Source: Pomacea canaliculata (taxonomy: Eukaryota > Mollusca > Gastropoda > Architaenioglossa > Ampullariidae). From it: a stretch of DNA of 64,000 bases. The notes beneath the pieces were generated by a model. It worked only from the letters and a program-made list of their open reading frames with translations. It was not told where the DNA came from and ran no database searches. Positions 13,301 through 23,470 of this stretch are shown here, piece after piece. Within the stretch, counting starts at the first letter, position 1, and each line of letters begins with the position of its first letter. The position numbers were made by a program, and so were the translations under genes. The stretch is taken from assembly GCF_003073045.1 (NCBI RefSeq), contig NC_037590.1:11365042-11429041 (forward strand), read 5' to 3'.

Positions 13301-13522
13301 CTCAGCGGCAGCGAAGCCACCAGCCCGACCTACTTCTCCTCCGCCGCCACTGCCCGCCCCTATCACTACGCCTTCGACCCGACGGCGGACTCCGATCCCA
13401 GCGAGCTGCTGGACGAGTTCATGCATGTCCCACCCAACACCTACCTGGCTGGGGGTCTTGACGACCGGCGAGAGCTGCGTCTGCGAGACGTCCGTGACAA
13501 CCAGGAGGCCATACCCATCTGA
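1254..13522 (+). CDS. NRG: Neuregulin-like transmembrane EGF growth factor (5' end missing)
   Basis: Neuregulins are membrane-anchored ligands of ErbB receptor tyrosine kinases; the EGF domain binds the receptor. Exons read here are 1254-1334, 4340-4442, either 5167-5231 or 7258-7328, 10223-10325, 12081-12222 and 12386-13522 (stop TGA). All junctions are GT-AG and phase-compatible. The product has one six-cysteine EGF domain with the FCFNGGTC core, a short stalk, one hydrophobic membrane helix (IIFGIVIAVLVFLVICIA), a basic stop-transfer segment (RRRKR) and a tail of about 380 residues. A single EGF domain close to the membrane with a long tail separates neuregulin from Spitz/TGF-alpha types, which have short tails. 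No start codon or signal peptide is in view. The alternative EGF half-exons match the alpha/beta arrangement of vertebrate NRG. Vein-like or other EGF ligands are less likely because of the long tail. Confidence 0.82.
4340..4442 (+). CDS. NRG: Neuregulin-like EGF domain, first half (Cys1-Cys4), constitutive exon
   Basis: The acceptor CCTCTAG and donor GA|GTGAGT bound a 103-nt exon. It encodes C-x5-C-x5-C-x9-C, with the segment CEKQTFCFNGGTCRYIPE close to the neuregulin EGF pattern (KTFCVNGGEC). The exon ends in phase 2, so the next exon must supply one base to finish a glutamate and then Cys5. Both downstream candidates, at 5167 and 7258, do this. Confidence 0.85.
5167..5231 (+). CDS. NRG: Neuregulin-like alternative EGF exon A (Cys5-Cys6)
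   Basis: This 65-nt exon follows AACAG and ends at AAAG|GTGAAG. It supplies Cys5 and Cys6 in CPESYEGKRCE, with the conserved Gly and aromatic residue of the EGF C-loop, then the stalk KEVAHPSILK. It starts and ends in the same phases as the exon at 7258. An earlier GTAAAC inside the exon would cut off Cys6 and is rejected. Since 65 is not a multiple of three, joining this exon to 7258-7328, or skipping both, breaks the frame. Confidence 0.75.
7258..7328 (+). CDS. NRG: Neuregulin-like alternative EGF exon B (Cys5-Cys6)
   Basis: This 71-nt exon follows CCCCTAG and ends at C|GTATGT. It encodes CPAEWAGQRCE and then the stalk LLDNLSVQDKYS. It replaces exon A in frame: both complete a glutamate codon, give Cys5 and Cys6, and hand over in phase 1 to the membrane exon at 10223. 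Residues in the receptor-contacting C-terminal EGF loop differ from exon A, as they do between vertebrate neuregulin alpha and beta. Confidence 0.78.
8041..8108. repeat. 19-bp direct repeat, three copies
   Basis: TGAGTTCATTACCCAGGGC occurs three times head-to-tail with no mismatches. It lies in the neuregulin-like intron between exon B and the membrane exon. Confidence 0.9.
9014..9120 (+). CDS. Possible alternative terminal exon of the neuregulin-like gene
   Basis: After an acceptor-like ACGCCAG, 107 nt are open up to TGA in the phase left by either EGF half-exon. The peptide is hydrophilic and helix-prone (HEADTKSLTDDNKEIIERLQ, then a short tail ending VAKL). If spliced, it would end the protein before the membrane helix and give a soluble ligand. 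The polypyrimidine tract is weak and no homology is recognised. It could equally be a fragment of an unrelated repeat. Confidence 0.25.
10223..10325 (+). CDS. NRG: Neuregulin-like transmembrane exon
   Basis: The acceptor GTTTTTCAG and donor AA|GTAAGT enclose 103 nt. The exon encodes a short juxtamembrane stretch (QSTLLYERT), one helix of about 20 hydrophobic residues (LIIFGIVIAVLVFLVICIAS) and YFLAK. The position after the EGF domain and the LI-x-x-G-I pattern resemble the vertebrate neuregulin membrane segment. An inserted ligand of this type is released by shedding in the short stalk; that is family knowledge and is not visible here. Confidence 0.85.
12081..12222 (+). CDS. NRG: Neuregulin-like basic juxtamembrane exon
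   Basis: The acceptor GTGTTGCAG and donor CACCAG|GTATGA bound 142 nt. The peptide starts NRRRKRSEANKRKMKRDG, a strong positive-inside stop-transfer signal after the membrane helix, and continues as a polar cytosolic stretch. A second acceptor 99 nt upstream (exon start 11982) is also in frame and would add 33 residues including a hydrophobic run. The downstream acceptor is preferred because it has the better tract and places basic residues right after the helix. Confidence 0.75.
12386..13522 (+). CDS. NRG: Neuregulin-like cytoplasmic tail, terminal coding exon
   Basis: After TTGCTAG, 1137 nt are open to TGA. They encode about 378 residues rich in Pro, Ser, Thr and Asp/Glu, with the features of a disordered intracellular tail and no catalytic domain. 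The stretch is markedly GC-rich compared with the AT-rich DNA around it. It ends in an acidic segment (SDPSELLDEFMHVPPNTY) and then EAIPI. Frames on the opposite strand across this exon (for example 12553-13023) are byproducts of its GC-rich third positions. Confidence 0.85.
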   Translation, partial: ATQTEADAHLPNPLTKFTSNANSNFLHLDRTFPMVSSVVTAPVAAPPILANGQRSGHRTPDRDPLERREPRHRLKAAPEDDNVTETRTPVGVTAPITTGGNSPEIVELTATGPDPTDQRRFLGPEHEKQGGWTPETFSSLIPFTEMSEPVRMEVRPTANVYAQMKPLPKAPNAPNTILHTPPSKDAPNTVKVVDVSFPETPPMNGVLIGDSDNEGESVTSPQLPLLHISEEDLTRNVHKPQKPFPGGGLSSPSAPPTVSLTPASPARALEPRPESFPSQFPVGVRAPPNSSSLSDEDSGGFSVRNLSGSEATSPTYFSSAATARPYHYAFDPTADSDPSELLDEFMHVPPNTYLAGGLDDRRELRLRDVRDNQEAIPI

Positions 13523-16500
13523 ACGCCCTCAGCGACTGTGTACACCTGTACTCCAAGAAGCAGCAAGAGTCTGCCTCACACCCTTTTGACCATGACGGAC
13601 TCCGGGGCAACCCCGAGGTGTCATCGTGACTTTTGTGACCTTACGTTCAGAGAGACTGCAGAGCCTTGAACTGAATACATTGACTGTGACACAAACTTCA
13701 CTCACTGTGCACGTCACCTCACTCGAGCTGTCTGTGCACGTGTTCATGTATTTACTTATCGTGCGTGATATAAAGGTGCGAGGTGTTGACACTGGGACTG
13801 AATGACCCGTGAACCTGTCGCCAAGGTTACACTGAGCACCTTTTGTGAAGAACAGTCACTCTGTGAACATCGTGTCTTTCCCCCACCCCCCACTGCAGCT
13901 GGCTTTGTACTTATTGCTTACATTACGCAATGTTGTCTGTATATATGGTACTTGTATTTAATTTAACTACCTGCAGATTATGTGTGCCATTTTCTAGGCC
14001 AGGCTGAGTGCTTGGCAACGAGTGTCAGACTATGACACTATTCAGTGGTTAATTATTCTGTTTATATATTCTGCTGCCGTGGACTGCTTGTTGAGGTTTC
14101 CTGCCAGGTGTACGTAGTGTATCGGGGCGATCAGCTGTGTAATTCTGTGCCGTCGGTGTGTTGCACAGTTTGTAATTATCAATTTTGTACTACTTGTAAT
14201 AACTTGTATAGAGATCGCCACGCATGCCACTCGTGATGCTCAACCCAGACAAGGTCCCGTGTCCGACATGGCTTTTCCAACACGCACCCTGTCAGCATGT
14301 GACATCACTCATGAAGCGGCATCCTTTTGTTTGGTGTCCTCGTTTCAGTTCCGCTGTTTGCATCTGACAGGTCATGTTGCTTGCTATGACCTCGCTAGGT
14401 CAGTTTACTGTCTGTATGTCTGTCTGTCTGTCTTTCGTGAGCACACGTATTCCTCCTGCATCTCTAACTCGTGCTTAACACCGGACCCAGCGGAACGTGA
14501 GCTTCCGTACACTGTCATGGACCTCACCGACTCGTCCCTTAAAAACTGTGGACGCTTTTGTAAGCAGCCCTTGCAAGGGCTGCATGGTTGTGTTCGTTCA
14601 TCTGTTTTCCCACTGACAAGTTCTTGAAACGATTGTTTCCCGTGTACTCGTGTTCTGCTCCAATAATTGTACACTATTGCTTTTCTGGTCACGTCTTCAT
14701 CACCTACTGGATTTTTTTTTTTTTTTTAGAAGCACATTTATCATTTTTCATTTGTGTGCATGGTTGCTAGGGGAGCAAAGCAGAGGGCAAATGTCGGTTA
14801 TTGTTATTGCTTATTTTGTTTTTGCTCGATTTGTGAAGGAGAGCTGATTTCTTGAAGTAACCGACCTTTCACCTTGCACGTTTCCGTCTCAGGTAGGGGA
14901 GTAAGTTCCAGAAATGTTTTGGTGTAGAAAAGCAAAGCTACGTAATTTACCATTGAGGTCAATGCAAACTGGTTCGAAACTGTGATGACAAACGAGGAAA
15001 GATGTACATTATTATACCTTGAGCTTGTACGGTTTTGTATTCTCAAATTACTGTTATTGCATGGTCGAGAAATGGAAAAAAAGTCAAGTAAATATTTCGT
15101 GAATAACACGCGTTTCATATGTTCATACATGTGGTCAATAATCTGAGAATCTTGACAATAACCACAAATGTTCAAAACGATGTTACCTGCTCCAGCCAGG
15201 ACATATTACTCTTGTTATTCATGCTTAATGTGTTTTCTTCAATTATTGTGATACCGAGATGGAACGTTGTGTGTGCACCCTGTATGCTAGAACGGGTACT
15301 TTTCCTTTACCCTCTTCTCATTTTCAAAAAAATCTTTTCCCCATCGTCCCTGTACTTGGATGATGGATCTACTTAGAGATACCCAGCCGAACTTGCTTGC
15401 TCCGTGAATACCAGGGAAGCACTTGGCTTTGGCAAAGCAGCAACAGAAGAACTGGGCAGGCCTTATTTATAGCTCACAGATTCTTGTTTTGAGCCTCCAA
15501 AGTATCTGATCTTAAAATATAAATGCTAGGCGCCGGATTTTCATTATTTTGCCTTCTATCTTAAACGGCGCCATGCTTGATTATTTATTTTGAAGACGCA
15601 GGAGGACTGCTTCACGGAGACTGCTGTAAGCCGTTCACTCTAATCTCCACGGACTGTTGCATGAATCCGCCATACCCATCAGTGTTGCTTCGGATAGTTT
15701 ATTTCTCACAGATATAAGGCATCACCCATAATCCATTTAGAAAACATAAAACGAACAACTGCCAAAGCGTTTTACTTATTAAAGCTGTATGATACGATAG
15801 CTGTTTACTCGACAAGATAATGTGATGAAAGCAGTTTTCAATTTTTCAGTCGTGATCTAAACATAAACAAATAAACGATTTTTTTTAAATGGAGAGGTAT
15901 GGTCATAGATATCTGAATTCTACCCCCGGCTCCCACCCCTGACTTTTGAAGTGTTATGTTGTGCAAGGTGTACATGAAGCGTTTATCGGTTGTTAACGCT
16001 GGTGTTGCGTAATATCCAAGCAAAAGTCCGTTAGCCTACTGAATCACAGTGTCGCTATAGTAATGGATTGGGATGTGTCTTTGAAAGGGTGGAGTCACAA
16101 GCTACTGGAAATTAAAGCTGCAAGTTGTGTTGGCATCAACTGGCTGAATTCTATAGGTGAACAGAAGCGTCAGATCAACCCTTGATGTGAAAAGGGGAAT
16201 GCAGAGCCATCCAACAAGCCTGCCCACCCAATTGTTGTGGCCGTGTTTGCTGTATGCACACGTATGATCATATTTGCCTCATTATTGTTATTATTGTTAA
16301 TACACTGTTTTTCAGTTGGCGCTGTTATTGAATGTATGAACCTAGAGAGGAAAGTCAACAGACCACTATGGACAGTCTGTTAGGGAAAGGATAGAGAACG
16401 AACTGATTGCGTACTATTCAACGATTTGACACTGTACATCTGCCTGACCACTGAATTTTGTTCTGGCACTGCTAGCCTGGCTTTTTCCCTTTTTATAACA

Positions 16501-17830
16501 CTCCCTCCCTCTCGCTGTCATATTCGGTTGTTGAAATCGCTGGAAAAGGATGGTATCAGGAAAGGACAGCGTATAACTCCATCAGTGGTAGCCTTGCCGC
16601 CATGTCCACCAAGGATCATAGGAAGGACGTGCCAGAAGAAGACTGTGATGACGTAGCGTTGCTCATCAACAGGAGTGTCATCTGTTGGCTTGTGACCTTT
16701 CACGATCCGAAGTGTCATCTATGTAACTTGCGGTACCTTCTTGTCGTTGTGAATGATGTCGAACTATTTTTGTAATTCTTTGCTGATGGCATTGTTCATT
16801 TTGACGAACATTTTAACATTCCACACAGAACTCCATTGTGCTTCAAAGCGATGAGACTGGTTGTGTGTTTGGAAGTATTAAGCACATGCTGGTTGAGTTT
16901 TCTTTTCCCTTTTTTTTTCTTCAACATTTTGCAGGAGCTGGATGATGGAAGTGTTTTTTTTTCCTCGTCTGTAGGAATAACTCCGAGAAGGTCAACGGAG
17001 GCCAAGGAGAAAAACACATCAAATATTTCATCACTTAATCTTTCTGGCATCAAAGTAACGTCATCGTTTGTGTTCATCACAGGCACTGGTGTATTTATTT
17101 TCAAGAAAAGATGTGTGGCGGGAAGCGGGTGTTCAGTAGATATGTGCTCAGTGTCCTTCGGCGCTGCTTGAGCCGTTGCTCCATGTGATTTTTTTATTTT
17201 TGTCTCACGCAAATGTGTCTGCTGCGTGTCTTCAGCAACACTGACTGGCTTATTTTAGATTCTCAAAATGTTAGAGAGAAGGGAGCTTTGGAAACGGGAA
17301 AAGTAAACATTTCAGAATATTGTTCAAATGTAGTATTATTACATTTGATTTTGTACGCTTTCTGGTTTTCTAACTGATTAGACTTATTGTACTTACATGG
17401 ATGGTAAAACTTTATAATATTTTGATTCATATTCAGATGTTAGTGAGTTAATTTTGTGGACGTAGGCTTGTGTTGCTATGTTACTAGTTGACTAATCTTG
17501 ATGTAAAAATTTTTTTTAAAGGAACTAGATACTGGGTATTAGATGCGGAAGCAGACACTATTTTAGGGTTCGGTCCTTTCTAAACTTTAACTGACATGGT
17601 GAAAACTGGATAATCAACTATGTAAATCATTTACTCACGTAACCTTGATTGCTAGTTTGTAATAACGTAAGCCATCGAATCAAGTAAGCCACGTAAAGAC
17701 GTGAGCAATCACACTTATTTCTGACATGGCCCGCGGGCTTCAAAAGAAGAACCACCGGTATGAAAGTGTAATATATGTTCGTGACTGTGGAAGAAACATC
17801 GTCAATAAATCATGAAACGTTTGGAGTTTA
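13523..17830 (+). other. NRG: Probable long 3' UTR of the neuregulin-like gene
   Basis: No further exon is supported. The sequence turns AT-rich after the stop codon and carries TGTCTG microsatellite runs (about 14410-14435) and T-runs. The poly(A) signal at 17804-17809, with GT-rich sequence after it, is the best candidate end. A 57-codon frame at 16602-16775 is not recognised and is treated as chance. Confidence 0.45.
17804..17809 (+). terminator. Candidate poly(A) signal AATAAA for the neuregulin-like gene
   Basis: A perfect AATAAA is followed within about 60 nt by GT-rich sequence (GTAATTTGTGTGTGTCC), the usual downstream element. Earlier sites could also be used. Confidence 0.4.
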
Positions 17831-18499
17831 AGTGTTTTCAGAAGTGATTCTTCGTGTAATTTGTGTGTGTCCGGCGAAACTGCTCTACATACATATGAGG
17901 GCGGGCGAACGTATGGATGCGATTGTACATGTGTTAGAGTGAGTCACTATGTGTAGTTGTATGTCAAAACAGATTCTGCAGTCTCGTTTCCACTCCTTTC
18001 CACACACGCACAGAGAAAAATAAAGAGGACTGAAGACAACCGGTGGAATGAGAGTCTTAGTAAAAGCAAGGCACCCACTATTTTTCAAGAAACCTTATCC
18101 AATTGTTCTTATTGTAGTCGCAACGCCGACTTGTTCAGCAGCTCGCATGGTCATACCAAATCAAAGAGCCTAATTACACCATACAGCGACAGAGATATAA
18201 ATAAACAAACTCAATATTAGCAAATGCTGAAAAGAACGGTGCCAGATAGCTAAAATGAATCACTAGGTACATTAAAAGAAATTCGAAGGCAGTACTTTAA
18301 ATTCTTTACAGAAAGGTGAGGTAAATGAAAATTCCACTTAAGTTGATCAGTGATGCTTATAAAATGACAGAACCTTCTTTTAAATGATTTAAACGTGTGT
18401 GTAATAAGAGATCACTACTGAAGAAAAAAAAAATGTTGAAAGCACGACACGGAAGGAAACGGTGTGAAGCACGGTCCAAGGTATCTAACCCCAAATAAA

Positions 18500-19609
18500 C
18501 GACGGAATAGGTCACGAACAATTATGTCCCTTTTATGAAGCTTTAAGCATATTTTTATTATTCGTCAAAAACAAAACGGTCTAGGTATCTCTCTCTGAGA
18601 GAAGGTTTAAACAAAAAATTTACGTGTATTATGTGAGGATGTGCAGCTGGCTGTTGGAATCTACTAAGAAAGAATGTTTATTTATATTTATATAAAAAAA
18701 AAATTCTCTCACGCACTTCCTACATAAAATGGCGGGACTTATTTTTTACATGAAAAAACTAAAATAAAGGAGAAAGAAACAAACACTGTCGAGAAAGTGA
18801 ACATTGTTGAAGGGGAAAAAAAAACCCAAAACAACTCCGGGCCCGAAATGCTTCACATCTCGGTCAAAGGGAACAAACCCATAACGAGATGCAGTCAATG
18901 TAAGAAAGAGCTATGTCCCTTCTATGTCAATACAACCAATGTCCCTTTTTATTTCCAAATCGACAAAATTTGACGACGTTTGCGTTTCCCGGACAAAAGA
19001 AGGTTGAAACGAAGGTCATGTTTAAGTATTTATTAAGATATACAAAAGATATGCAGTTGACTATTTGAATCTATTCAATAATTTATAGTTTTGAGAAATA
19101 CTCTTGTCTTCTTCCCTTCACAGCACCCATCTCTCTCATACACACACAACTCTTCACTCAGGTCTAGAACTGAAGGAAACCACGGCGACATTAGCATGAT
19201 TACTGTGCTGATTACAGGCGATTTACACACTTGTGCTCAAATGGGCCAGCCCTATTGCCTATGAATCTGAACTGTCAGATTTCTTGTTTTTATCTCTTTG
19301 GTTTGTTTAGCTGATTAAAACACACAACGTGTGCGTGTGTTCAGGCCAGGCGTTGGCCTTTGTATAAAGTTCTTTTTAGTTTTGATTTTACATTATAAAC
19401 TCTCTAAAGATATAAAATACTCTTTACAGGCTTAAAGTCCAGTGTTGAAAGAAAAACTTATTGCTGCTAGCGTGGAGGTTGTCATTCACCAATGCGAACC
19501 TATACGCCAGAGGACTAGCAGCCACAACGTTCTGTCAATGGCCCATCATTCCGTATGGACAGCAAACACTGCCGACAAGAGTGGCGGTGGCAGACCAACA
19601 CATGAACGT
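18500..19609 (-). other. Probable 3' UTR of the CYSTM1-like gene, with an internal diverged duplication
   Basis: This lies just downstream of the CYSTM1-like stop codon on the minus strand. An AATAAA on that strand lies at 19029-19034, and TTTATTTAT near 18677 offers later ones. Two related blocks (about 18530-18700 and 18940-19110) share the phrases ATGTCCCTTTT, GAAGGTTnAAAC and GATnTGCAGnTGnCTnTT in the same order, so the region holds an old tandem duplication of roughly 400 bp period. Confidence 0.35.
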
Positions 19610-19721
19610 TTAATTCACACTAGAAGCGAGGCAGCAGCACAGTGTTGCCCAACAACACGCCAGAAGGCAGCACTCTTCTGCCGCCAGTTCGGAGTCTCTT
19701 CTGTCCTTCTCCACGTAGACA
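19610..19721 (-). CDS. CYSTM1: CYSTM1-like terminal exon with the CYSTM motif
   Basis: On the minus strand the acceptor GTTTTTGTGCAG is followed by 112 nt ending in TAA. The exon carries the charged linker VEKDRRDSELAAEE and the cysteine-rich hydrophobic tail CCLLACCWATLCCCL, which defines the family. Human CYSTM1 has the equivalent order TVYVVEDQRRDEL then a C-rich tail (from memory). Confidence 0.85.
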
Positions 19722-20284
19722 CTGCACAAAAACAACGCCACCCCACCTTATCTAGAGAACATGAATTCGGGGACTTAGGAATCGTCTGTTTCAAACTTGT
19801 ATCATTTAAGCAATGTCTTTATTATATCTTCACTTCATATAAAAGCCTCTAACCATATCACTAATGATTTTTTAAAAATAATATCGTCACTTCTAAAAGT
19901 ATTTTCAGGTAACTGCCGTCTCCATTCAAACAACACTTGCCCTATCATATTTATTTACTCAAAGATTTCGTAAACCTTTTCCTATACTCTTGCAACAACA
20001 ACAAAAAACCCTCTAGGTTTAAACTTTTCAACTAAAATTTGCAATCAGTTTTGCAATTAAAAACAAAAGTTCAAGACCCGTGTCTGATGTATGTTCTTCA
20101 GGGATGGTAGATCACACCGACTTACATTGTCTGCTGACTCTGAGGCTGCCCATAATACGCTTGAGAGTAGCTCCCCGCTGGAGGTGGTCCATACCCCGGG
20201 ACGTAACCTGGTGGTGGTGGGCCGTATGCAGCCCCTTGCTGGTACCCGCCCCAGGTAAGGCGGAGGTCCTTGCTGGAAACTCAT
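19610..20284 (-). CDS. CYSTM1: CYSTM1-like cysteine-rich transmembrane tail protein
   Basis: CYSTM proteins are small (human CYSTM1 is about 97 residues): a Pro/Tyr/Gln-rich N-terminus and a C-terminal cysteine-rich hydrophobic motif that anchors them in membranes. They are linked to stress tolerance, but the mechanism is unclear. Here exon 20126-20284 starts MSFQQGPPPY and continues with GPPPPGYVPGYGPPPAGSY and YYGQPQSQQT. Its strong donor, AT|GTAAGT, joins in phase 2 to exon 19610-19721. That exon encodes VYVEKDRRDSELAAEE and then CCLLACCWATLCCCLASSVN, stop. The order and the CYSTM signature match the family throughout. One oddity: the PPPY part and the rest of the first exon are in different frames (see 20240-20262). 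The total would be about 89 residues. The gene is convergent with the neuregulin-like gene. Confidence 0.82.
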
Positions 20285-20288
20285 GTGT
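20126..20288 (-). CDS. CYSTM1: CYSTM1-like first coding exon with an apparent frameshift
   Basis: On the minus strand the acceptor TTTTTGCTGGCAG precedes ACACATGAG; the ATG is at 20284-20282. The first ten codons read MSFQQGPPPY. The remainder (GGYQQGAAYGPPPPGYVPG and onward) is one frame over and is the frame that joins the next exon. One base too many, or two too few, near TTACCTGGGGCGG (about 20240-20262) explains this. Confidence 0.75.
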
Positions 20289-23200
20289 CTGCCAGCAAAA
20301 ATAGATTGTTTAAAGGAAAAATTCCATGGCATCAACTAAAATAGAAATTCTCTCAATTTTAATGCGGTTTGGGTAATGAAATCCTATTCAATAAGTAAAA
20401 GGGAAAATCGATACATGAATAATTACTTTCAATTCGATCAGCCTCCATTGACAGCACGTTCTATCAGATCATAAAACTAAGTAAACACTAAGAGTTTTCA
20501 ATATTTTCGATATTTTGGAGTTCATTTTAACAATATTAAAGGCATACAATATCACTTGAGTTCTTCTAAGTGATTTTTTAAAATATACTTTAACACATGG
20601 TTTTGAGCCGCTTTTTGACTCAACTCTTCATCCCTCTGTAACCTTGATTATAGAGAACCCCTCGCTCGTACCATGGGAAAGAACTCTTGAAAATACCCTG
20701 AGGAATACCTCAGTAGAAAGCGTTGCTTCCCTTTGACCATTAACCAGCATAGTTCTCCTCTCGCTGCTTTACGTAACAGTGGTCAGTGGTAATGTTTTCG
20801 CGAACACTGGCATTATTTTCACAATACAGCAAGGAGTGAAAAATAGTGTACCTTCTCCTATACATGAAGATGAATTATAGTCCCAGCAATCCAGAAGATG
20901 ACTAGCACCGTAGTACAAACCACTTCTCTTCTATTTAATTCAGCAATGTCTTTATTTAAACAATAAATCCCTTTACAAAGATCGTTTTTAAAAGAAGTCG
21001 CATCATTCGACTACAGAGCTCTACATATTTGTTATCTACACTTCAGTCCGACACGCCGTTCACAGATAAAGCGCAAGAAGGAAAGGGCCAGATATCATAT
21101 CTCTAGTTGTGGCACAGTGATCAGACTAGAGAACCAGAGACACCTTTGTGTCTAGTCCGTGTACGTGTCTGCTCACTCTGTGAACAAATGAGTTCCCATC
21201 ATGGTTGTCGCCAATGTTTTAACACGCGCCCGACGCCGGCATGCCTTAGAGTAGGGGTGGGTTACGTTTTTTCTTCCAAGGGCCATAATATTTCTATTAT
21301 TATTTGCAGGCCGTACAAAATTATCAACTTAAAAGTGAGCCTGTTTTGTTTAGTCAAGCTGTATTTTTGCCACAGTGTGTTATCACTTTTGCAACGTGTA
21401 CAATATCAGCCTGCCAGGCACTGCTGCTCTCTGAGTCACTACAATCCACTTGCTACAACACTCACCTTTGTGTTCATGCAAAAATAAACTCATAAACCCA
21501 AACTATATTTTTTCCAGCTAAAGCTTTTTCATTTGTTCGTCCTTTAACAATCTATAAAAGGTGATTGTTGGATACTTGTAGGCTTAAACTGTACACTAAA
21601 GTAGACAGCAATGTCAACGATCATTTGTGTTTGTGTGTTTTTTGTATTGTATGGTCGAAGAAGGCCACGCGTATCAGCACATGAAGCCGGTCGTGGTCTA
21701 CTACAGGCTTGAGGTGAAGGTAAAATGCATGGATAATTCTCCAAAATCGTCCATATAAGCCTCGGGCAGCAGACAAGAAACAAACATGTCTGTCCCGTCG
21801 TGTACTCATGTGTCTTGTCTGTCCCGTAATGGACCTAATTCCTTGGTTGTCCCTCAAAAATTACGTTGCTGTTTTATTATTATTTACTTAATATATTTAT
21901 GTTGCTATGAAAAGGCTTATAGATCTACTGAAATCTGTGGTTGTCTTGGCGGGCCGGAGTAAATGATTTGGCGGGCCGGACGTTCCCCACTCCTGCCCTA
22001 GAGACTAACGGGCAACATGGTGTCTTGAAAGCGAAGGCCCTACAAATAATACATGGTCTCTCTTCTTCTTTCTATTGTTTCTGATCCTTTGCTGTTTTAG
22101 CGATTGCTTTCGAAACGGTTATGCATGTGACATTATCAACATCGGGCTGTAATTGTCAGCTGCCACTAGAAATATATCCAGTAATGTCGTCTTCTTCCAA
22201 AACAAATTTCCGTGTTTTCAATACAGCTATCCATTAAAAAGTTATAAAAGTTTGCTATAGAAAACATTCAATGGAAAAAGCTATCGCATAAAAACTAATG
22301 TAGTTTCACTTAGAGGCTACGTAACTCCCTCTCTCTTGAAAAAAAAAACCTGTAAACAAAACTGTTTTGACCAGATATAGCGCTGTAAACTACGCTGGAT
22401 ATGCTTATGTATAAGCGTTTTAGGGAATGTGCCTGTGAATCCTCCTCCACAAAAGATCGATATGTCTAATGAGCCATGGGTTTCAACAGCTTGCGGAAAG
22501 AAAAACAACCCCCGTTTTTTTTAACCCTACTCTATGCGGAAGTTGTATACAGTTGCATACATACACATTGCCCTGACAAGTTCTGTTGTCATTATGAAGT
22601 ACATTTTGCAAACGGTAATGACCTCTTGCGTCTCATCTCATCCACACATAACATGGCAGACAGTGGAATTGGGACGCGGTCTGCTGAGTTCAGTGGACAA
22701 ATGCTTTCGCACGTTTCAGGTATCCGTTCCCTTACATTATTTTTACCAGGACTTCTTGGGTGTTTTATCAGTCAGCGTGACAGGGGGAGAAATTGGGATC
22801 ATTATACCAGATAATTCTGTCGTTATCTGGTCCTGTGTAGCCAACACTAATTACAAGTTACATGGTTTCCAGAACAATCGACCCATATATTTGTTCCGTT
22901 ATACTATGATTCCTATGCAGTCGTTCCACTACAGCATGTTTCCACATTTCATATTCTTGGCAAGAACGCATTAACTGATGAGAACTAAAGATCGTTATGG
23001 TAATTATGTTTCCGCCCTCAAAAACAGCCATGTCCTAATTAAGTTGTTCATTTTGAGTTATCGTGTTTATCGGAAAGTGTCATAGCACACCGTTTCGTGC
23101 GTTCAATGCGGTTACTGTGTATCCTGGTTATCAGATTCCGAAACTGAAATGCTTATAATTAATAACCATATATAGTAGGTTCACTGCCAGCAATCACTCA

Positions 23201-23294
23201 CAAAGCCACTGCAACATACGTAGTTTGATATCACTTGAATAGCTTATCACGATTTGGATTAACATTTCTAATATTTATAAGTTTCAGTACTTAC
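20289..23294 (-). other. Intron 1 of the CYSTM1-like gene, containing a hAT element
   Basis: No coding exon is supported. The intron runs from the donor at 23294/23293 (CTG|GTAAGT on the minus strand) to the acceptor before 20288. The hAT element at 21252-21995 accounts for 744 bp of it. Confidence 0.4.
21252..21995. mobile_element. hAT-superfamily DNA transposon, non-autonomous copy
   Basis: The ends are TAGGGGTGGGTTACG and, inverted, CAGGAGTGGGGAACG, the C/TAGGGGTGGG type typical of hAT. The flanks CCTTAGAG (21244-21251) and CCCTAGAG (21996-22003) form an 8-bp target duplication with one mismatch, the hAT length. Inside the right end is the GC-rich phrase GGCGGGCCGG. At 744 bp with no recognisable transposase it is non-autonomous. 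Confidence 0.8.
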
Positions 23295-23470
23295 CAGCGT
23301 GTGTGAAAAGACAAACAACTACCAGTCAAATCGCAGCACTTCTCTGTGTTCTGTCAAACGTGTAGCGACCTTCGGTGGGGACCACAAGCTGTCGATACTA
23401 AAAATAGCTCGTCACATGACTCTGACAGCTTGCCATGTGACGTCAGGCTGTTGAGATCATGGATCTCTAT
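23295..23470 (-). promoter_or_regulatory. Candidate promoter and non-coding first exon of the CYSTM1-like gene
   Basis: A strong minus-strand donor, CTG|GTAAGTACTG, lies at 23295/23294. Just upstream on that strand are GTCACATGAC (23411-23420, E-box-like) and a perfect CRE, TGACGTCA (23438-23445). Such sites are typical of stress-responsive promoters. The transcription start is not defined. Confidence 0.4.

Noticed and set aside
16602-16775. 57-codon frame starting MSTKDHRKDVPEEDCDDVAL
   Set aside because: Short, no homology recognised, within a likely 3' UTR; kept only as a note.
19442-19852. 136-residue frame on the plus strand
   Set aside because: It runs antisense through the CYSTM1-like terminal exon, whose minus-strand reading has the clear family motif.
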